Below are positions 55,520-64,000 of a stretch of DNA of 64,000 nucleotides, one piece after another. The stretch spans positions 50,053-114,052 of the forward strand of contig JAFGGL010000028.1 of NCBI GenBank assembly GCA_016930575.1, in the 5' to 3' direction. The stretch is from Clostridiales bacterium (GTDB lineage: Bacteria; Bacillota; Clostridia; Christensenellales; Aristaeellaceae). Each line of letters opens with the position of its first letter. Positions within the stretch are counted from its first letter, which is position 1. The position numbers were made by a program, and so were the translations under genes. The notes under the pieces were generated by a model. That model did no database searches, was not told the origin of the DNA, and was given only the letters and a program-made list of their open reading frames with translations.

Positions 55520-55603
55520 ATCATTGCCCACGCTCCATGCGGGCAATGATGGGGTTGTTAAGGGCGACGGCCCTTAACTGGGGGTATGGGGCGCATAGCC
55601 CCA
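55520..55603. repeat. Hairpin array 7
   Basis: ATCATTGCCC...GGGCAATGAT (with GC-rich interior), TTAAGGGC-gacg-GCCCTTAA (approximately), TGGGGC-gcat-AGCCCCA. It lies in a divergent gap, so it cannot be a terminator for either flanking gene. The CGTGTTT-free 55495-55519 stretch holds a degenerate parS-like sequence just upstream. Confidence 0.7.
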
Positions 55604-55633
55604 TGAGTTTTACACGCCCCTCACATGTTGTTT

Positions 55634-55663
55634 TTGATAATCACAGCCTGTTCATGCTATAAT
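55634..55663 (+). promoter_or_regulatory. glgP promoter
   Basis: TTGATA, 18 bases, TATAAT, 34 bases before the ATG. Confidence 0.7.
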
Positions 55664-55697
55664 ATGGTTTAAACATCAACCCCGGGAGGGAAACGAT

Positions 55698-58136
55698 ATG
55701 CCCGCGAAAGCATGCGACATGAACGCGATCAGGGAATGCATCACCGGAAAGCTTTTGCGCTACTACGGCGTGACCGTGGAAAGCGCGACAAAACGCCAAA
55801 TCTATAAAGCAACGGCCATCACCATCCGCGACCAGATCATGCAGATGTGGATGGAAAGCAAAAAGAAAAACGAAGCCGAACAGGGGAAGACCCTGTATTA
55901 CCTCTCCATCGAATTTTTGATGGGGCGGAGCATGAACCAAAACCTCATCAACATGTGCGCGCAGGAGCACTATACCGCCGCGCTCAGGGACCTGGGCGTC
56001 GACATCCTCGACCTGATGGAGGAAGAACCGGAGCCGGCCCTTGGAAACGGCGGACTGGGAAGGCTTGCCGCCGGGTTTCTGGACAGTTTATCTACGCTCG
56101 GGATCCCGTCGGTCGGCTCGACGATACGCTACGAGTACGGCCTGTTCCGCCAGCGGATCGTGGACGGTCAGCAGGTGGAGCTTCCCGACCCGTGGCTGCA
56201 AGACGGCAACGTGTGGGAGATTCCCGTGACCGAGGACATCTGCCAGGTGCAGTTCGGCGGCGAGGTGAAGGAGTATCAGGCCGGCGGGCGGTGGCGGTTT
56301 GCGCTGGAAAACGCATATACCATCGACGCCGTGCCTTACGATATGCCGGTCGTCGGCTACGGCTCCGCCGCGGTGAACACGCTTCGCACCTGGTCGGCCC
56401 GCAGCCGCGAAAGCTTTGATTTGCACACCTTCGGGCGCGGCGAGTACGACAAGGCCATGGACGAAATGCGCATGGCGGAGGTCATCAACAAGGTGCTCTA
56501 CCCCGAGGACAGCCACTGGGAGGGCAAGATGCTGCGCATGAAGCAGCAGTATTTCTTTACCTCCGCCACAGTGCAGACGGCCGTCAGGAAGTTTAAAAAG
56601 CGCTACGGCACGGATTTCGGCCGGATGCCTGAAAAGGTGGTCTTCCACATCAACGACACGCACCCCGGCCTCGCCATCCCCGAGCTGATGCGGATTTTGA
56701 TCGACAACGAGGGCCTGGGCTGGGATTCGGCGCAGGGCATCGTGAACCGCTGCTTTGCCTACACCAACCACACCGTGATGCAGGAAGCGCTGGAGCGCTG
56801 GCCGCAGGAGATGATGAAGCAGACCCTGCCGCGCATCTATATGATTCTGGAAGAGATGAACCGCCGCCTCTGCGAAGACCTGTTCAGGGCCTATCCCGAC
56901 CAGTGGGACAGGATCGGGAGCATGGCGATTCTCTCCTACGGGCAGGTGCAGATGGCCAACCTCTGCGTGTCGCAAAGCTACAGCGTCAACGCCGTCAGCC
57001 AATTGCACGGAAAAATCCTCACCGACGGCCTGTTCCACGATTACTGGCTGTTGAATCACGATAAATTCACCGCTATCACCAACGGTATCACGCACCGGAG
57101 GTGGTTGCTGTCGGCCAATCCGAAGCTTACGGAGCTTTTGGAGGAAGCCATCGGGCCCGGATTCCGCGGTGACGCGCAGGAGCTTGAAAAACTCAAGCCC
57201 TTCGCCGGCGACGCGGCCTTCCGCGACAAGTACGCGGCCGTGAAGCGCCAAAACAAGGAACGCCTTTCGGCGCTCATCAAGCACCGGCAGAACGATACCG
57301 TAAGCCCCGATTTCATCTTCGACGTCCAGGCCAAGCGCCTGCACGAGTACAAGCGGCAATTGTTGAACGCCCTGCACATCCAGGTGCTGTATAACCGCAT
57401 CGCGGACGACCCGAACTATTCCATGCCTCCGCGCGCGTTCCTCTTCGGCGCCAAGGCCGCGCCGGGATACCACCGCGCGAAGCTTATCATCCGCTATATC
57501 AACGCGCTGAAAACGCTGATCGAAAGCCACCCCCGCGCAAGCGAAATGCTCAAGGTCGTCTATATCGAAAACTACGACGTATCCACCGCCGAGATCATTA
57601 TGCCCGCCGCCGAGATCAGCCAGCAGTTGTCCACCGCGGGCAAGGAGGCCAGCGGCACCGGCAACATGAAATTCATGATGAACGGCGCGATCACCCTTGG
57701 CACCATGGACGGCGCGAACGTGGAGATCTTCGAGCTCGTGGGCGACGAGAACATCTATATCTTCGGCATGCGCGCCGACACCGTGGAGAATATGTACAAA
57801 AGCGGCGCCTACAACCCGATGTCGATCTTTGAATCAAACGCCGAGATCAAAAAGGCGATGGGGCAGCTCATCGACGGCACGCTGTTCCCCCGCGAGCCGC
57901 TCGCGCTGCAGGAGCTTTACCATACCCTGCTCGTGGGCGACCATGGCGGCATGGCCGACAGCTATTTCGTGCTCAAGGACTTCGGGAGCTACTCCATGGC
58001 CAACCGCCGTATGATGGACGACTACCAAAACCGCGATAAATGGCTGAAAATGGCCGTGATGAACACCGCCATGTCCGGGCATTTCTCGTCAGATCGTACA
58101 ATTAAAGAATATAACGAGAGGATATGGAGGATGTAA
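55698..58136 (+). CDS. glgP: Glycogen/alpha-glucan phosphorylase
   Basis: 812 residues, family length. Releases glucose 1-phosphate from alpha-1,4-glucans. The PLP lysine is in EASGTGNMKFMMNGA, preceding TLGTMDGANVEI; FLMGRSMNQNL and ALGNGGLGRLAAGF are N-terminal signatures. Start after GGGAGGGAAACGAT. No other glycogen genes flank it. Confidence 0.95.
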   Translation: MPAKACDMNAIRECITGKLLRYYGVTVESATKRQIYKATAITIRDQIMQMWMESKKKNEAEQGKTLYYLSIEFLMGRSMNQNLINMCAQEHYTAALRDLGVDILDLMEEEPEPALGNGGLGRLAAGFLDSLSTLGIPSVGSTIRYEYGLFRQRIVDGQQVELPDPWLQDGNVWEIPVTEDICQVQFGGEVKEYQAGGRWRFALENAYTIDAVPYDMPVVGYGSAAVNTLRTWSARSRESFDLHTFGRGEYDKAMDEMRMAEVINKVLYPEDSHWEGKMLRMKQQYFFTSATVQTAVRKFKKRYGTDFGRMPEKVVFHINDTHPGLAIPELMRILIDNEGLGWDSAQGIVNRCFAYTNHTVMQEALERWPQEMMKQTLPRIYMILEEMNRRLCEDLFRAYPDQWDRIGSMAILSYGQVQMANLCVSQSYSVNAVSQLHGKILTDGLFHDYWLLNHDKFTAITNGITHRRWLLSANPKLTELLEEAIGPGFRGDAQELEKLKPFAGDAAFRDKYAAVKRQNKERLSALIKHRQNDTVSPDFIFDVQAKRLHEYKRQLLNALHIQVLYNRIADDPNYSMPPRAFLFGAKAAPGYHRAKLIIRYINALKTLIESHPRASEMLKVVYIENYDVSTAEIIMPAAEISQQLSTAGKEASGTGNMKFMMNGAITLGTMDGANVEIFELVGDENIYIFGMRADTVENMYKSGAYNPMSIFESNAEIKKAMGQLIDGTLFPREPLALQELYHTLLVGDHGGMADSYFVLKDFGSYSMANRRMMDDYQNRDKWLKMAVMNTAMSGHFSSDRTIKEYNERIWRM

Positions 58137-58214
58137 CACCTTTCTTTTCGGGAAAAAGAAAGGTGTAGCCAAAGAAAACCTCAATCTAAAGGGCCGCGCA
58201 AAGCGCGGCCCTTT
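58136..58214 (+). terminator. Double-hairpin 3' element after glgP
   Basis: ACACCTTTCTTTTC...GAAAGGTGT (58136-58166), linker AGCCAAAGAAAACCT, then AAAGGGCCGCGC-aaa-GCGCGGCCCTTT (58188-58214). Confidence 0.75.
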
Positions 58215-58275
58215 GTGTGTGATTCATGGGCATCAAAGATACAAGGAACGACTTTTTATCTCAAATAAGCATCAT

Positions 58276-59295
58276 TTAACTCCGAATTGTATAACAAAAT
58301 CTTTCGTCGGTAACGTTATAGATCGTGATATGGTTTTCATCTCTGTATCGTTTTTGCCACATCCATAACAAATCCCGCAAACGGTAGAGCTTCGTGTTCT
58401 GAGGATTGCCGTATAATTCTGCAAGCTGATTGATCGGTGGGATTGCACGATAGTAATCTTTATCAAGGTTTTCCACATAGGAAACGATCTCGTCGCAGGT
58501 CATCGATTCGAGCATTTCTATATTGTCTTCGCGCAAGGTAATAACCAACGCTCTTTTGGTATACTCAGGCAGTTTTCCATCGGAAAGCCAGTCCTTTTCC
58601 GTTTGATATCGCTGGATATTCATCGTGCTTTTTACTTGATCGGACAACAAGGCGTAGCTTTTTTCCGTCAGGCGCGAATCTTCCATCAAATATCCCCTTC
58701 CCCTGTAATCCGGAAGGAAAGAATGGATATTGGAAATATCGGTTATCTGACCCAAAATGTTAAAAAGCGCTTCAAGCATGTCTTTGTTTTCTTCCGTGAT
58801 AACAATGGACGGCGCACAGGTCATTCCGTGCCGCTTTGCGCTTTTTGCCAATTGCAGCATAAAACGGTAGTCGCCAGTATGTACGGAGAAGCGGTCGTGA
58901 TATTTCTCGTTTCCAAAAAACGTGACATCAATCGTTTTTATGCCGGCGATCTTTAATTTTGCTATAAATTTGTCGGTTTCAGATATTGTCTTGATTTCTA
59001 TTCCGTTGCATTGTAAAAAACTTGCCCCTGCAAAGCCAATTGCTTGATTAAACGAGATATTATCAAACAACTCTGGGTAATCCGCGCAATAGGCTATTGA
59101 GTAGCAGGGGAGATTTTCTAAGTTGTGTTCTTTACCCCACCGGATGAATCTTTCAGCAATTTTCCGGCCTCTGTAGTAATCAACGCCCTCTGCCTTTTTG
59201 CTGGACTGCAACAGGCAGTATTTGCACGCGCAACTGCAGGGAGCGTATAGATTTTGAATTCCGACAGAAACAGTCTCCACCGCTTGCCTCTCCAT
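58276..59295 (-). CDS. Radical SAM protein, unknown substrate
   Basis: 339 residues. The cluster motif is PCSCACKYC, matching CxxxCxxC with Cys20, Cys24 and Cys27 and an extra Cys22. 'NGIEIKTISETDKFIAKLKIAGIKTIDVTFFG' fits the strand-helix repeats of the barrel. No SPASM-type C-terminal cysteine cluster is seen. Base composition is more AT-rich than neighbours, suggesting transfer. No precursor peptide or partner gene is next to it. Start codon ATG follows a poor ribosome binding site. Confidence 0.8.
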   Translation of the reverse strand: MERQAVETVSVGIQNLYAPCSCACKYCLLQSSKKAEGVDYYRGRKIAERFIRWGKEHNLENLPCYSIAYCADYPELFDNISFNQAIGFAGASFLQCNGIEIKTISETDKFIAKLKIAGIKTIDVTFFGNEKYHDRFSVHTGDYRFMLQLAKSAKRHGMTCAPSIVITEENKDMLEALFNILGQITDISNIHSFLPDYRGRGYLMEDSRLTEKSYALLSDQVKSTMNIQRYQTEKDWLSDGKLPEYTKRALVITLREDNIEMLESMTCDEIVSYVENLDKDYYRAIPPINQLAELYGNPQNTKLYRLRDLLWMWQKRYRDENHITIYNVTDERFCYTIRS

Positions 59296-59408
59296 GTAAT
59301 TCGTTGAGTGTACAATCTAACTGATCCTTATCATTATACAACATTCTACATTTTTCAAAAGACTAGCAACAGAGGACTCTTTGACATTCTGGTAGATGAT
59401 TATAGTAG

Positions 59409-59489
59409 AAGGCCGCGCAACGCGCGGCCTTTTTGTAGGTTTGTAAAGGGCATTGCCCTTTACCGGGGTCATAGGGGCAGCGCCCCTAT
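59409..59489. repeat. Hairpin array 8
   Basis: AAGGCCGCGC-aac-GCGCGGCCTT followed by TTTT, GTAAAGGGC-att-GCCCTTTAC, ATAGGGGC-agc-GCCCCTAT. The final module overlaps the stop codon of the MMPL gene, as in arrays 2 and 5. The first module could terminate plus-strand transcription. Confidence 0.85.
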
Positions 59490-61639
59490 GCATCCCCCGT
59501 TTTCTCCCCTTCGTTCTTCTTTTCGGGTTCCGGCAAGGGCTCGGGGTCCCTGTCCAATGCTGCCAGCGTACCCGGCAGCACGAACACGATCAGCAGGATG
59601 GCGATGGCTGCGCCCTTGGAGATGGTGAAGAGGATCTCGGCGATGGCCGGCTCGGCGTGGATGAGCACGAAGCCGATGCCGGCGGTCACGGTCACGAGCA
59701 CCAGTCCCGAGGTTAGAATGGTATGGATGGAGTTGCGCAGCGCCAGGATGACGGAGGTCTTTTTATCGTGCGTCGCGCGCAGCTTGTGGTAGTAATCGGC
59801 GTAGAGTATGCCGTAGTCCACCATCGCGCCCAGCAGCAGGCACTGTACGATCAAAAGTGGCAGGTAATACATGCTCACGCCCTGCAGGTAGCTGGTGCCC
59901 ATCGTGACCCAGACCGCGCACTGGATGATCAGCGTCAGGATCAGCGGCACGGTCAGCTTGCGGAACACCAGCGCCACGATCAGGAAGATCGCGACCACGA
60001 TCAGTATCGTGATGCGGTTCATCTCGGCGGGGAAGCTTTCGTTCATTTCATAGGCGATCGCCGAGTTCCCGACCAGGATATAGCTCACGTCCGCTTCGTC
60101 AAGCGCTTCTTTGACGGTATCGATCAGGGCGAAGGTCTCCCCGCCCTCCTCGGGGAGATGCGTATCCAGCACGGCGCGGGAGTGCGCTTCGCCCACGAAC
60201 GCGTCCGCGGCCGACGTGAGCTGCGCCATGGCGTCTTCGGGGAAATAGGCCGAATACATCGGGTTTGCCGCGACGGCGGATTGGATGTATTCGAGCAGGT
60301 CGTTCAGCGGAACGCTGTCCGCGCCGTAGGCGGAGAACAGCTGCCCCGCCATCATGGCGTTGATGCCCGTAAGCTCTGCAAACTCCGACGCCGTGTACTC
60401 CTTCTCCATGGTCGTAGCGTAGGAATCCACGCTGTCGATACGCGCATCTTCCTGCAGCGCCCGGAGTTCAGGCGCGATCGCGTCTTCATCCCCATTGTCA
60501 TAGATCACGATGATAGGATTGGATATGTTGAAATGCTTGTTCACCTCATAGTAGTTGGACATCGAATAGGTGATATCCACGCCGTTGCGCAGGAAGAAGC
60601 TCCCCGCTAGCAGCAGCACGAACACCGCCAGGATGGCGTAGCGCCCCTTGTGCTCAAACGCGCCTACCTTCGTCATCTTCGGCAGAAAGGCCTTTTTGAG
60701 TGTCTTGTCGAGCGCTTCGTCGAAGATCAGCACCAGCGCGGGCAGCACGGTCAGGATGCAGATCAGGCTGATCAGCACGCCCTTGGCCAACACCAGCCCC
60801 AGATCCATGCCGATGGTAAAGCTCATCAGCGTCAGCGCGAGCATCCCCGCGATGGTGGTGATGGAGCTCCCGGAAATCGAGGTCATACCGGTGTGCAGCG
60901 CGCGCCGCATGGCCTGGTACTTGGTGCCGCCCTTTTCTTTCTCCTGGCGGTAGCGGCTAAGCAGCATGACGGAATAGTCGATCGACAGGCACACCTGCAG
61001 GATGGACGCGATGGAATAGGTGATCTCCGACACGCTCCCGAAGATGATGTTGGACCCCATGTTGATCAATATCGCGATGCCGATGGTGATCAGGAACAAA
61101 AACGGCTCCAGCCACGACGAACACATAAAGAACAGGATGAGCATTAAAAGCGCGCCCGCGACGATCAGCAGGGTCATGATCGAATCGATCACGGTATTGC
61201 CGGCCGCGTCGCCCGCGACGGCGATTGTTACCCCGCTAAACAGGGCCTTCACGTCCGAGACGATCGCCTTCGCCGCGTCGGTGGACGCCGCGGCGCCCAC
61301 GGTGATCTCATACAGGGTATAATCGCCGCTATTGTAGCGCTCCGTGTCGTCGTAGGCTACGGTCAGCACGCCGTCCACGCCTTGTATTTCTTCCTTTGCG
61401 GCCTGTTTGCGGTCGTCGGCCAGGCCTTCAAACATCAGGGTAAAGGTGCTGGCCGGGGAAAACTCCTCGTTTAGGATGGCGATGCCCTGCTTGGCGGGCG
61501 AACTTTTCGGCAGATACTGGGTCATGTCCGAGTTGACGTTCACCTGAAACATCAGCACGGCGCCGGCGACCGCCAGTAGCGTGAATAAAATCAGGATGAG
61601 TTTATGGCCTTTTACGATGTTTTTCGCGATGGTCTTCAT
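59486..61639 (-). CDS. MMPL-family RND transporter
   Basis: 717 residues: two repeats, each with one membrane helix, a large extracytoplasmic loop and five more helices (12 in all). QVCLSIDYSVMLLSRYRQE and LGAMVDYGILYADYY are the paired helix-4 motifs with the proton-relay Asp. Start is ATG 61639, preceded by AAAGGAGCACCC; a 30-codon upstream extension runs into the promoter. Divergent TetR gene suggests drug- or lipid-type efflux under its control. Confidence 0.9.
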   Translation of the reverse strand: MKTIAKNIVKGHKLILILFTLLAVAGAVLMFQVNVNSDMTQYLPKSSPAKQGIAILNEEFSPASTFTLMFEGLADDRKQAAKEEIQGVDGVLTVAYDDTERYNSGDYTLYEITVGAAASTDAAKAIVSDVKALFSGVTIAVAGDAAGNTVIDSIMTLLIVAGALLMLILFFMCSSWLEPFLFLITIGIAILINMGSNIIFGSVSEITYSIASILQVCLSIDYSVMLLSRYRQEKEKGGTKYQAMRRALHTGMTSISGSSITTIAGMLALTLMSFTIGMDLGLVLAKGVLISLICILTVLPALVLIFDEALDKTLKKAFLPKMTKVGAFEHKGRYAILAVFVLLLAGSFFLRNGVDITYSMSNYYEVNKHFNISNPIIVIYDNGDEDAIAPELRALQEDARIDSVDSYATTMEKEYTASEFAELTGINAMMAGQLFSAYGADSVPLNDLLEYIQSAVAANPMYSAYFPEDAMAQLTSAADAFVGEAHSRAVLDTHLPEEGGETFALIDTVKEALDEADVSYILVGNSAIAYEMNESFPAEMNRITILIVVAIFLIVALVFRKLTVPLILTLIIQCAVWVTMGTSYLQGVSMYYLPLLIVQCLLLGAMVDYGILYADYYHKLRATHDKKTSVILALRNSIHTILTSGLVLVTVTAGIGFVLIHAEPAIAEILFTISKGAAIAILLIVFVLPGTLAALDRDPEPLPEPEKKNEGEKTGDA

Positions 61640-61671
61640 GCGGTTTGGGTGCTCCTTTGGTGTTTTTGCAG

Positions 61672-61718
61672 ACACATGGTTGACAAACGGTGTCAGCTTC
61701 ATCATAATAACCATGTGT
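61672..61718. promoter_or_regulatory. Overlapping divergent promoters inside an inverted repeat
   Basis: Arms ACACATGGTT (61672-61681) and AACCATGTGT (61709-61718). Plus strand TTGACA-17-CATAAT (61680-61708) and minus strand TTGTTA-17-TATGAT both overlap the arms, so one bound protein could block both. TetR-family repressor 61950 is the likely ligand. The remainder of the gap to 61949 (long 5' UTR) shows no gene. Confidence 0.6.
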
Positions 61719-61949
61719 GGAGATAACAACCAACTGTTGACCTTGTATCTGCTGTGAAAGCGACACTACGCCGCAAAGTGTCTGCGCTCCGCCCGCGTCC
61801 GGAACATTTGTTGCAATTGTGAACCTCTCAGTGGTGAAACCCCGCGTAAACGATACAGGGAACGGCATTGCGCGTGTGAATGACCGTGCGACCCCCGCAG
61901 CGCATTACGCGACAACAGATTAGAGCGCATAAAGAAAGGAAGCTCCCCT

Positions 61950-62507
61950 ATGTCCGAAAACCAACGCGTCCGCCTGTCCAAGCAGCTGCTCAGGCAGAGC
62001 CTGATCAAGCTGCTCGGTGAAAAATCCATCCACAAGGTGTCCGTGCGCGAGATCTGCGAGCAGGCGCAGGTCAACCGCTCGACCTTCTACAAATACTACG
62101 GCAGCCAGTACGACCTGTTTCACGATATGGAAGAAGAAATTTTGGCGCACGTCAACAACTACCTGCGGGACGAACCCTCCACCATGACGGGCGATCTTTC
62201 GCAGATCACCAAGCTGGTGGCGTTTATCGGCGAGAACGCGGAACTGTGCCGCATCATCATCAACCACAACATCGACCCCAAATTCCCCGAAGCGCTGGTC
62301 AACCTGCCAAGCCTCCACCAGTGGATCGACACGCACTTCCGCGTAGAGTACTCTAAAAACGAGATGGAGTATGTGTACGGCCTTGTGGTGAACGGCGGGT
62401 TTTCCATTATAAGGATGTGGCTGAACAAGGAAAATCCCGAGCCGCCCGACGTCGTCGCCGAGGTTTTATGCGCCACGATCGCCAAGCTGTTTCCCGCGGC
62501 GGTATAA
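61950..62507 (+). CDS. TetR/AcrR-family regulator
   Basis: 185 residues. N-terminal helix-turn-helix VREICEQAQVNRSTFYKYYGSQYDLF is the typical TetR DNA-binding unit; the C-terminal ligand domain is family-variable (TetR_C_7-like by eye). GAAAGGAAGCTCCCCT precedes ATG. Divergent from the MMPL transporter, which it probably represses. Confidence 0.9.
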   Translation: MSENQRVRLSKQLLRQSLIKLLGEKSIHKVSVREICEQAQVNRSTFYKYYGSQYDLFHDMEEEILAHVNNYLRDEPSTMTGDLSQITKLVAFIGENAELCRIIINHNIDPKFPEALVNLPSLHQWIDTHFRVEYSKNEMEYVYGLVVNGGFSIIRMWLNKENPEPPDVVAEVLCATIAKLFPAAV

Positions 62508-62560
62508 TATGTTATGATAAGAAAAACAAAAACGGTGGCCGTGGGAAAGGAAGTGCTCTC

Positions 62561-62767
62561 ATGATTCGAAAGCATGCGTTTCGAGCTTTTATTGCGCTTG
62601 CCCTTATACCGCTCCTGTGCGTTCTCACTGCCGTAGCGGCGGACGACGTAACGGCATTCGCGGGCTGGGAACTTCCCGACGGTACGACTCTGTGTCTGGT
62701 CAACACATACGGGCAAAACGTTGTCTGCTTCTTCTGCAACGAACCGAGACTGTTGCAAACAGGCTGA
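62561..62767 (+). CDS. Truncated member of a secreted-protein family
   Basis: 68 residues: signal peptide (IALALIPLLCVLTAVAA) directly joined to 'GWELPDGTTLCLVNTYGQNVVCFF' and 'NEPRLL', which matches the C-terminal ~30 residues of the next genes (TWILDDGTLVALCLIGEKCFTS and AWWLSDGTLAVLLGF). The middle is missing, so this is an internally deleted paralogue. Ribosome binding site GGAAAGGAAGTGCTCTC is good, so it may still be expressed. Confidence 0.65.
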   Translation: MIRKHAFRAFIALALIPLLCVLTAVAADDVTAFAGWELPDGTTLCLVNTYGQNVVCFFCNEPRLLQTG

Positions 62768-62810
62768 TAGCACAGAGACGAAACCCCCGCAAACGAGAGG
62801 AGATTGAGGA

Positions 62811-63314
62811 ATGTATAAAATGTCTGCATGGATGAAAACATTGTCCGCAGGATTGACGATCCTCTTGATACTCGCAGCGCTCTCCGCCGGACTGGCGGAG
62901 CAGGCCGCATCGACCGGGCAACCGGAAGGCTTTGACTGGCAAATGACCATCGCCGAGTTGATGGCCACCGGGGGACAAATTGAAAGCGACGACGCCACCA
63001 ACCAGTATGAGCGGGATAACCATTATATGTTCCGTGGCGAACAATGTATGCTGGCGGTCTCCTCGCAGTGTCGGGAAGCGTACGCTGCGAATCTTCTGCA
63101 AATGACCGTCAAGTATGGCGCGCCCGCGAATATGTCGGCGGAGGCGATCAGCAGGCTTTTCAATGAGCTGATGCCGGGCAAGTTGTACGTCGAGAACTTA
63201 GACCGCCTGACGACGTGGATTCTTGACGACGGAACGCTCGTTGCGCTGTGCCTCATCGGCGAAAAATGTTTTACGTCCTACTTCAACGCGTCGCTGATAT
63301 TGGATGGCAAATAG
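62811..63314 (+). CDS. Secreted protein, tandem family member 1
   Basis: 167 residues with signal peptide (GLTILLILAALSAGLAEQ). A central conserved segment runs YGAPANMSAEAISRLFNELMPG, then RLTTWILDDGTLVALCLIG. Paralogous to the neighbour at 63357 (YGTPVEMPGEVLSMMYNIFVPG). No enzyme motif. Ribosome binding site GAGAGGAGATTGAGGA. Confidence 0.75.
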   Translation: MYKMSAWMKTLSAGLTILLILAALSAGLAEQAASTGQPEGFDWQMTIAELMATGGQIESDDATNQYERDNHYMFRGEQCMLAVSSQCREAYAANLLQMTVKYGAPANMSAEAISRLFNELMPGKLYVENLDRLTTWILDDGTLVALCLIGEKCFTSYFNASLILDGK

Positions 63315-63356
63315 GCAAACACAAACCGTACAGACGATAAGGAAGATGCAAAAACC

Positions 63357-63929
63357 ATGAAGCACATATACCGTATTTTCATCCTTTTCCTCGCGCTGGC
63401 GTTGTTCACGGCCGACGCCGCGGCTGCGGAAGGGACTTTCACATTCCGCAACGGCGTCACCTGGGATACGACGCCGGAGGAGATGCTTAACGCCGAGGGC
63501 CTTCGTCTGTCAAGCGCGAGGGTTCACAGCCGCGACTACAACGGCTATTCGTTCATCTCCATCAAGGAAGAAGGCATGGACGACGAGAGCGTCTTTTACA
63601 TCTTCCGGGAAGGCGAATTGTTTATGGCATATACGACGCTGCCCAAGGACACCGGAACGGTCGGCGTGTTTGACGATGCGGCGGCGAAGTATTCGGTGCT
63701 TTACGGCACGCCCGTCGAGATGCCGGGCGAAGTGCTCTCGATGATGTATAATATCTTTGTGCCCGGGAGCACCGTACCGGAGGATTTTGGTCGCCTGCTT
63801 GCGTGGTGGCTGTCGGACGGCACGCTTGCCGTGCTTCTCGGCTTCCGCGGCACCAACGTGATGAGCTATCTCCACGAACAACGCATCCTGGATGCGGGGG
63901 AAGCGGCGCTTGCTGCTGACCCGGTATGA
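63357..63929 (+). CDS. Secreted protein, tandem family member 2
   Basis: 190 residues with signal peptide (FILFLALALFTADAAAA). TWDTTPEEMLNAEG and a Gly-Val-Phe-Asp segment precede the shared YGTPVEMPGEVLSMMYN and RLLAWWLSDGTLAVLLG blocks. The TPEEM pattern hints at a DUF-type periplasmic/extracellular domain. Its first 15 codons recur exactly in the next gene. Confidence 0.75.
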   Translation: MKHIYRIFILFLALALFTADAAAAEGTFTFRNGVTWDTTPEEMLNAEGLRLSSARVHSRDYNGYSFISIKEEGMDDESVFYIFREGELFMAYTTLPKDTGTVGVFDDAAAKYSVLYGTPVEMPGEVLSMMYNIFVPGSTVPEDFGRLLAWWLSDGTLAVLLGFRGTNVMSYLHEQRILDAGEAALAADPV

Positions 63930-63955
63930 TTTTCGAACAAGGAAGGCGTAAAACC

Positions 63956-64000
63956 ATGAAGCACATATACCGTATTTTCATCCTTTTCCTCGCGCTGGCG
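63956..64000 (+). CDS. Start of a further family member (cut by window edge)
   Basis: The first 45 bases are identical to the start of the gene at 63357, including the signal-peptide codons, and the bases before the ATG are also nearly the same. A recent tandem duplication continues beyond the window. Confidence 0.8.
   Translation, partial: MKHIYRIFILFLALA

Overview
The window reads as origin-proximal chromosome of a GC-rich, Gram-positive, Clostridia-like bacterium. The lineage is an inference. It rests on strong AGGAGG-type ribosome binding sites, sigma-A-type promoters, an S-box (SAM-I) riboswitch on metK, a one-polypeptide clostridial-type PurL, DapL-type lysine synthesis and AddA. Two perfect parS sites and dnaN place the segment near the replication origin, although dnaA is not here. 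No tRNA, rRNA, CRISPR array or complete insertion sequence was seen.

Layout. 0-0.6 kb: a membrane protein. 0.6-13.9 kb: a purine operon on the minus strand (purE-C-F-M-N-O-H-D-L-B) behind a near-consensus promoter. The last two steps are done by separate proteins, a stand-alone AICAR transformylase and a PurO-type IMP cyclohydrolase, instead of a fused PurH. 14-22.8 kb, plus strand: a membrane-anchored repeat protein, a GMP-synthase-like protein whose glutaminase half has lost its catalytic residues, dapF-dapL, and a large tubulin-like protein. 22.9-30.1 kb: an accessory stretch with two paralogous secreted beta-helix proteins, an AraC regulator divergent from tryptophanase, a frameshifted tryptophanase remnant, and an AT-richer insert with a small secreted peptide. 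30.1-35.4 kb: GNAT, aconitase with a short attenuator-like leader, NUDIX, phosphofructokinase and a HAD phosphatase. 35.5-43.2 kb: frr, a PASTA-like small protein, uppS, cdsA, an LCP protein, dnaN, DUF368 and SAM-riboswitch-controlled metK, a translation and envelope-lipid block. 43.4-51.4 kb: a peptidoglycan-binding lipoprotein, two NUDIX proteins, addA and pepT. 51.5-54.1 kb: an ABC-2 exporter flanked by the two parS sites. 54.3-64 kb: a secreted protein, glycogen phosphorylase, an orphan radical SAM protein, a TetR-MMPL efflux pair, and a tandem family of small secreted proteins that runs off the right edge.

The most unusual material lies between genes. First, about nine intergenic arrays of short hairpins with three- or four-base loops recur through the window, keeping the same order of modules and a CCGCGC/GCGCGG core while the outer stem bases change on both sides. 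Second, a double-hairpin 3' element with a conserved A-rich linker follows several unrelated genes. Third, a two-hairpin element with a conserved 5' block and linker sits directly upstream of both purC and cdsA, with compensatory differences between the copies. These are the best candidates here for undescribed RNA or repeat families. Among proteins, the inactivated GMP-synthase paralogue and the tubulin-like protein stand out.
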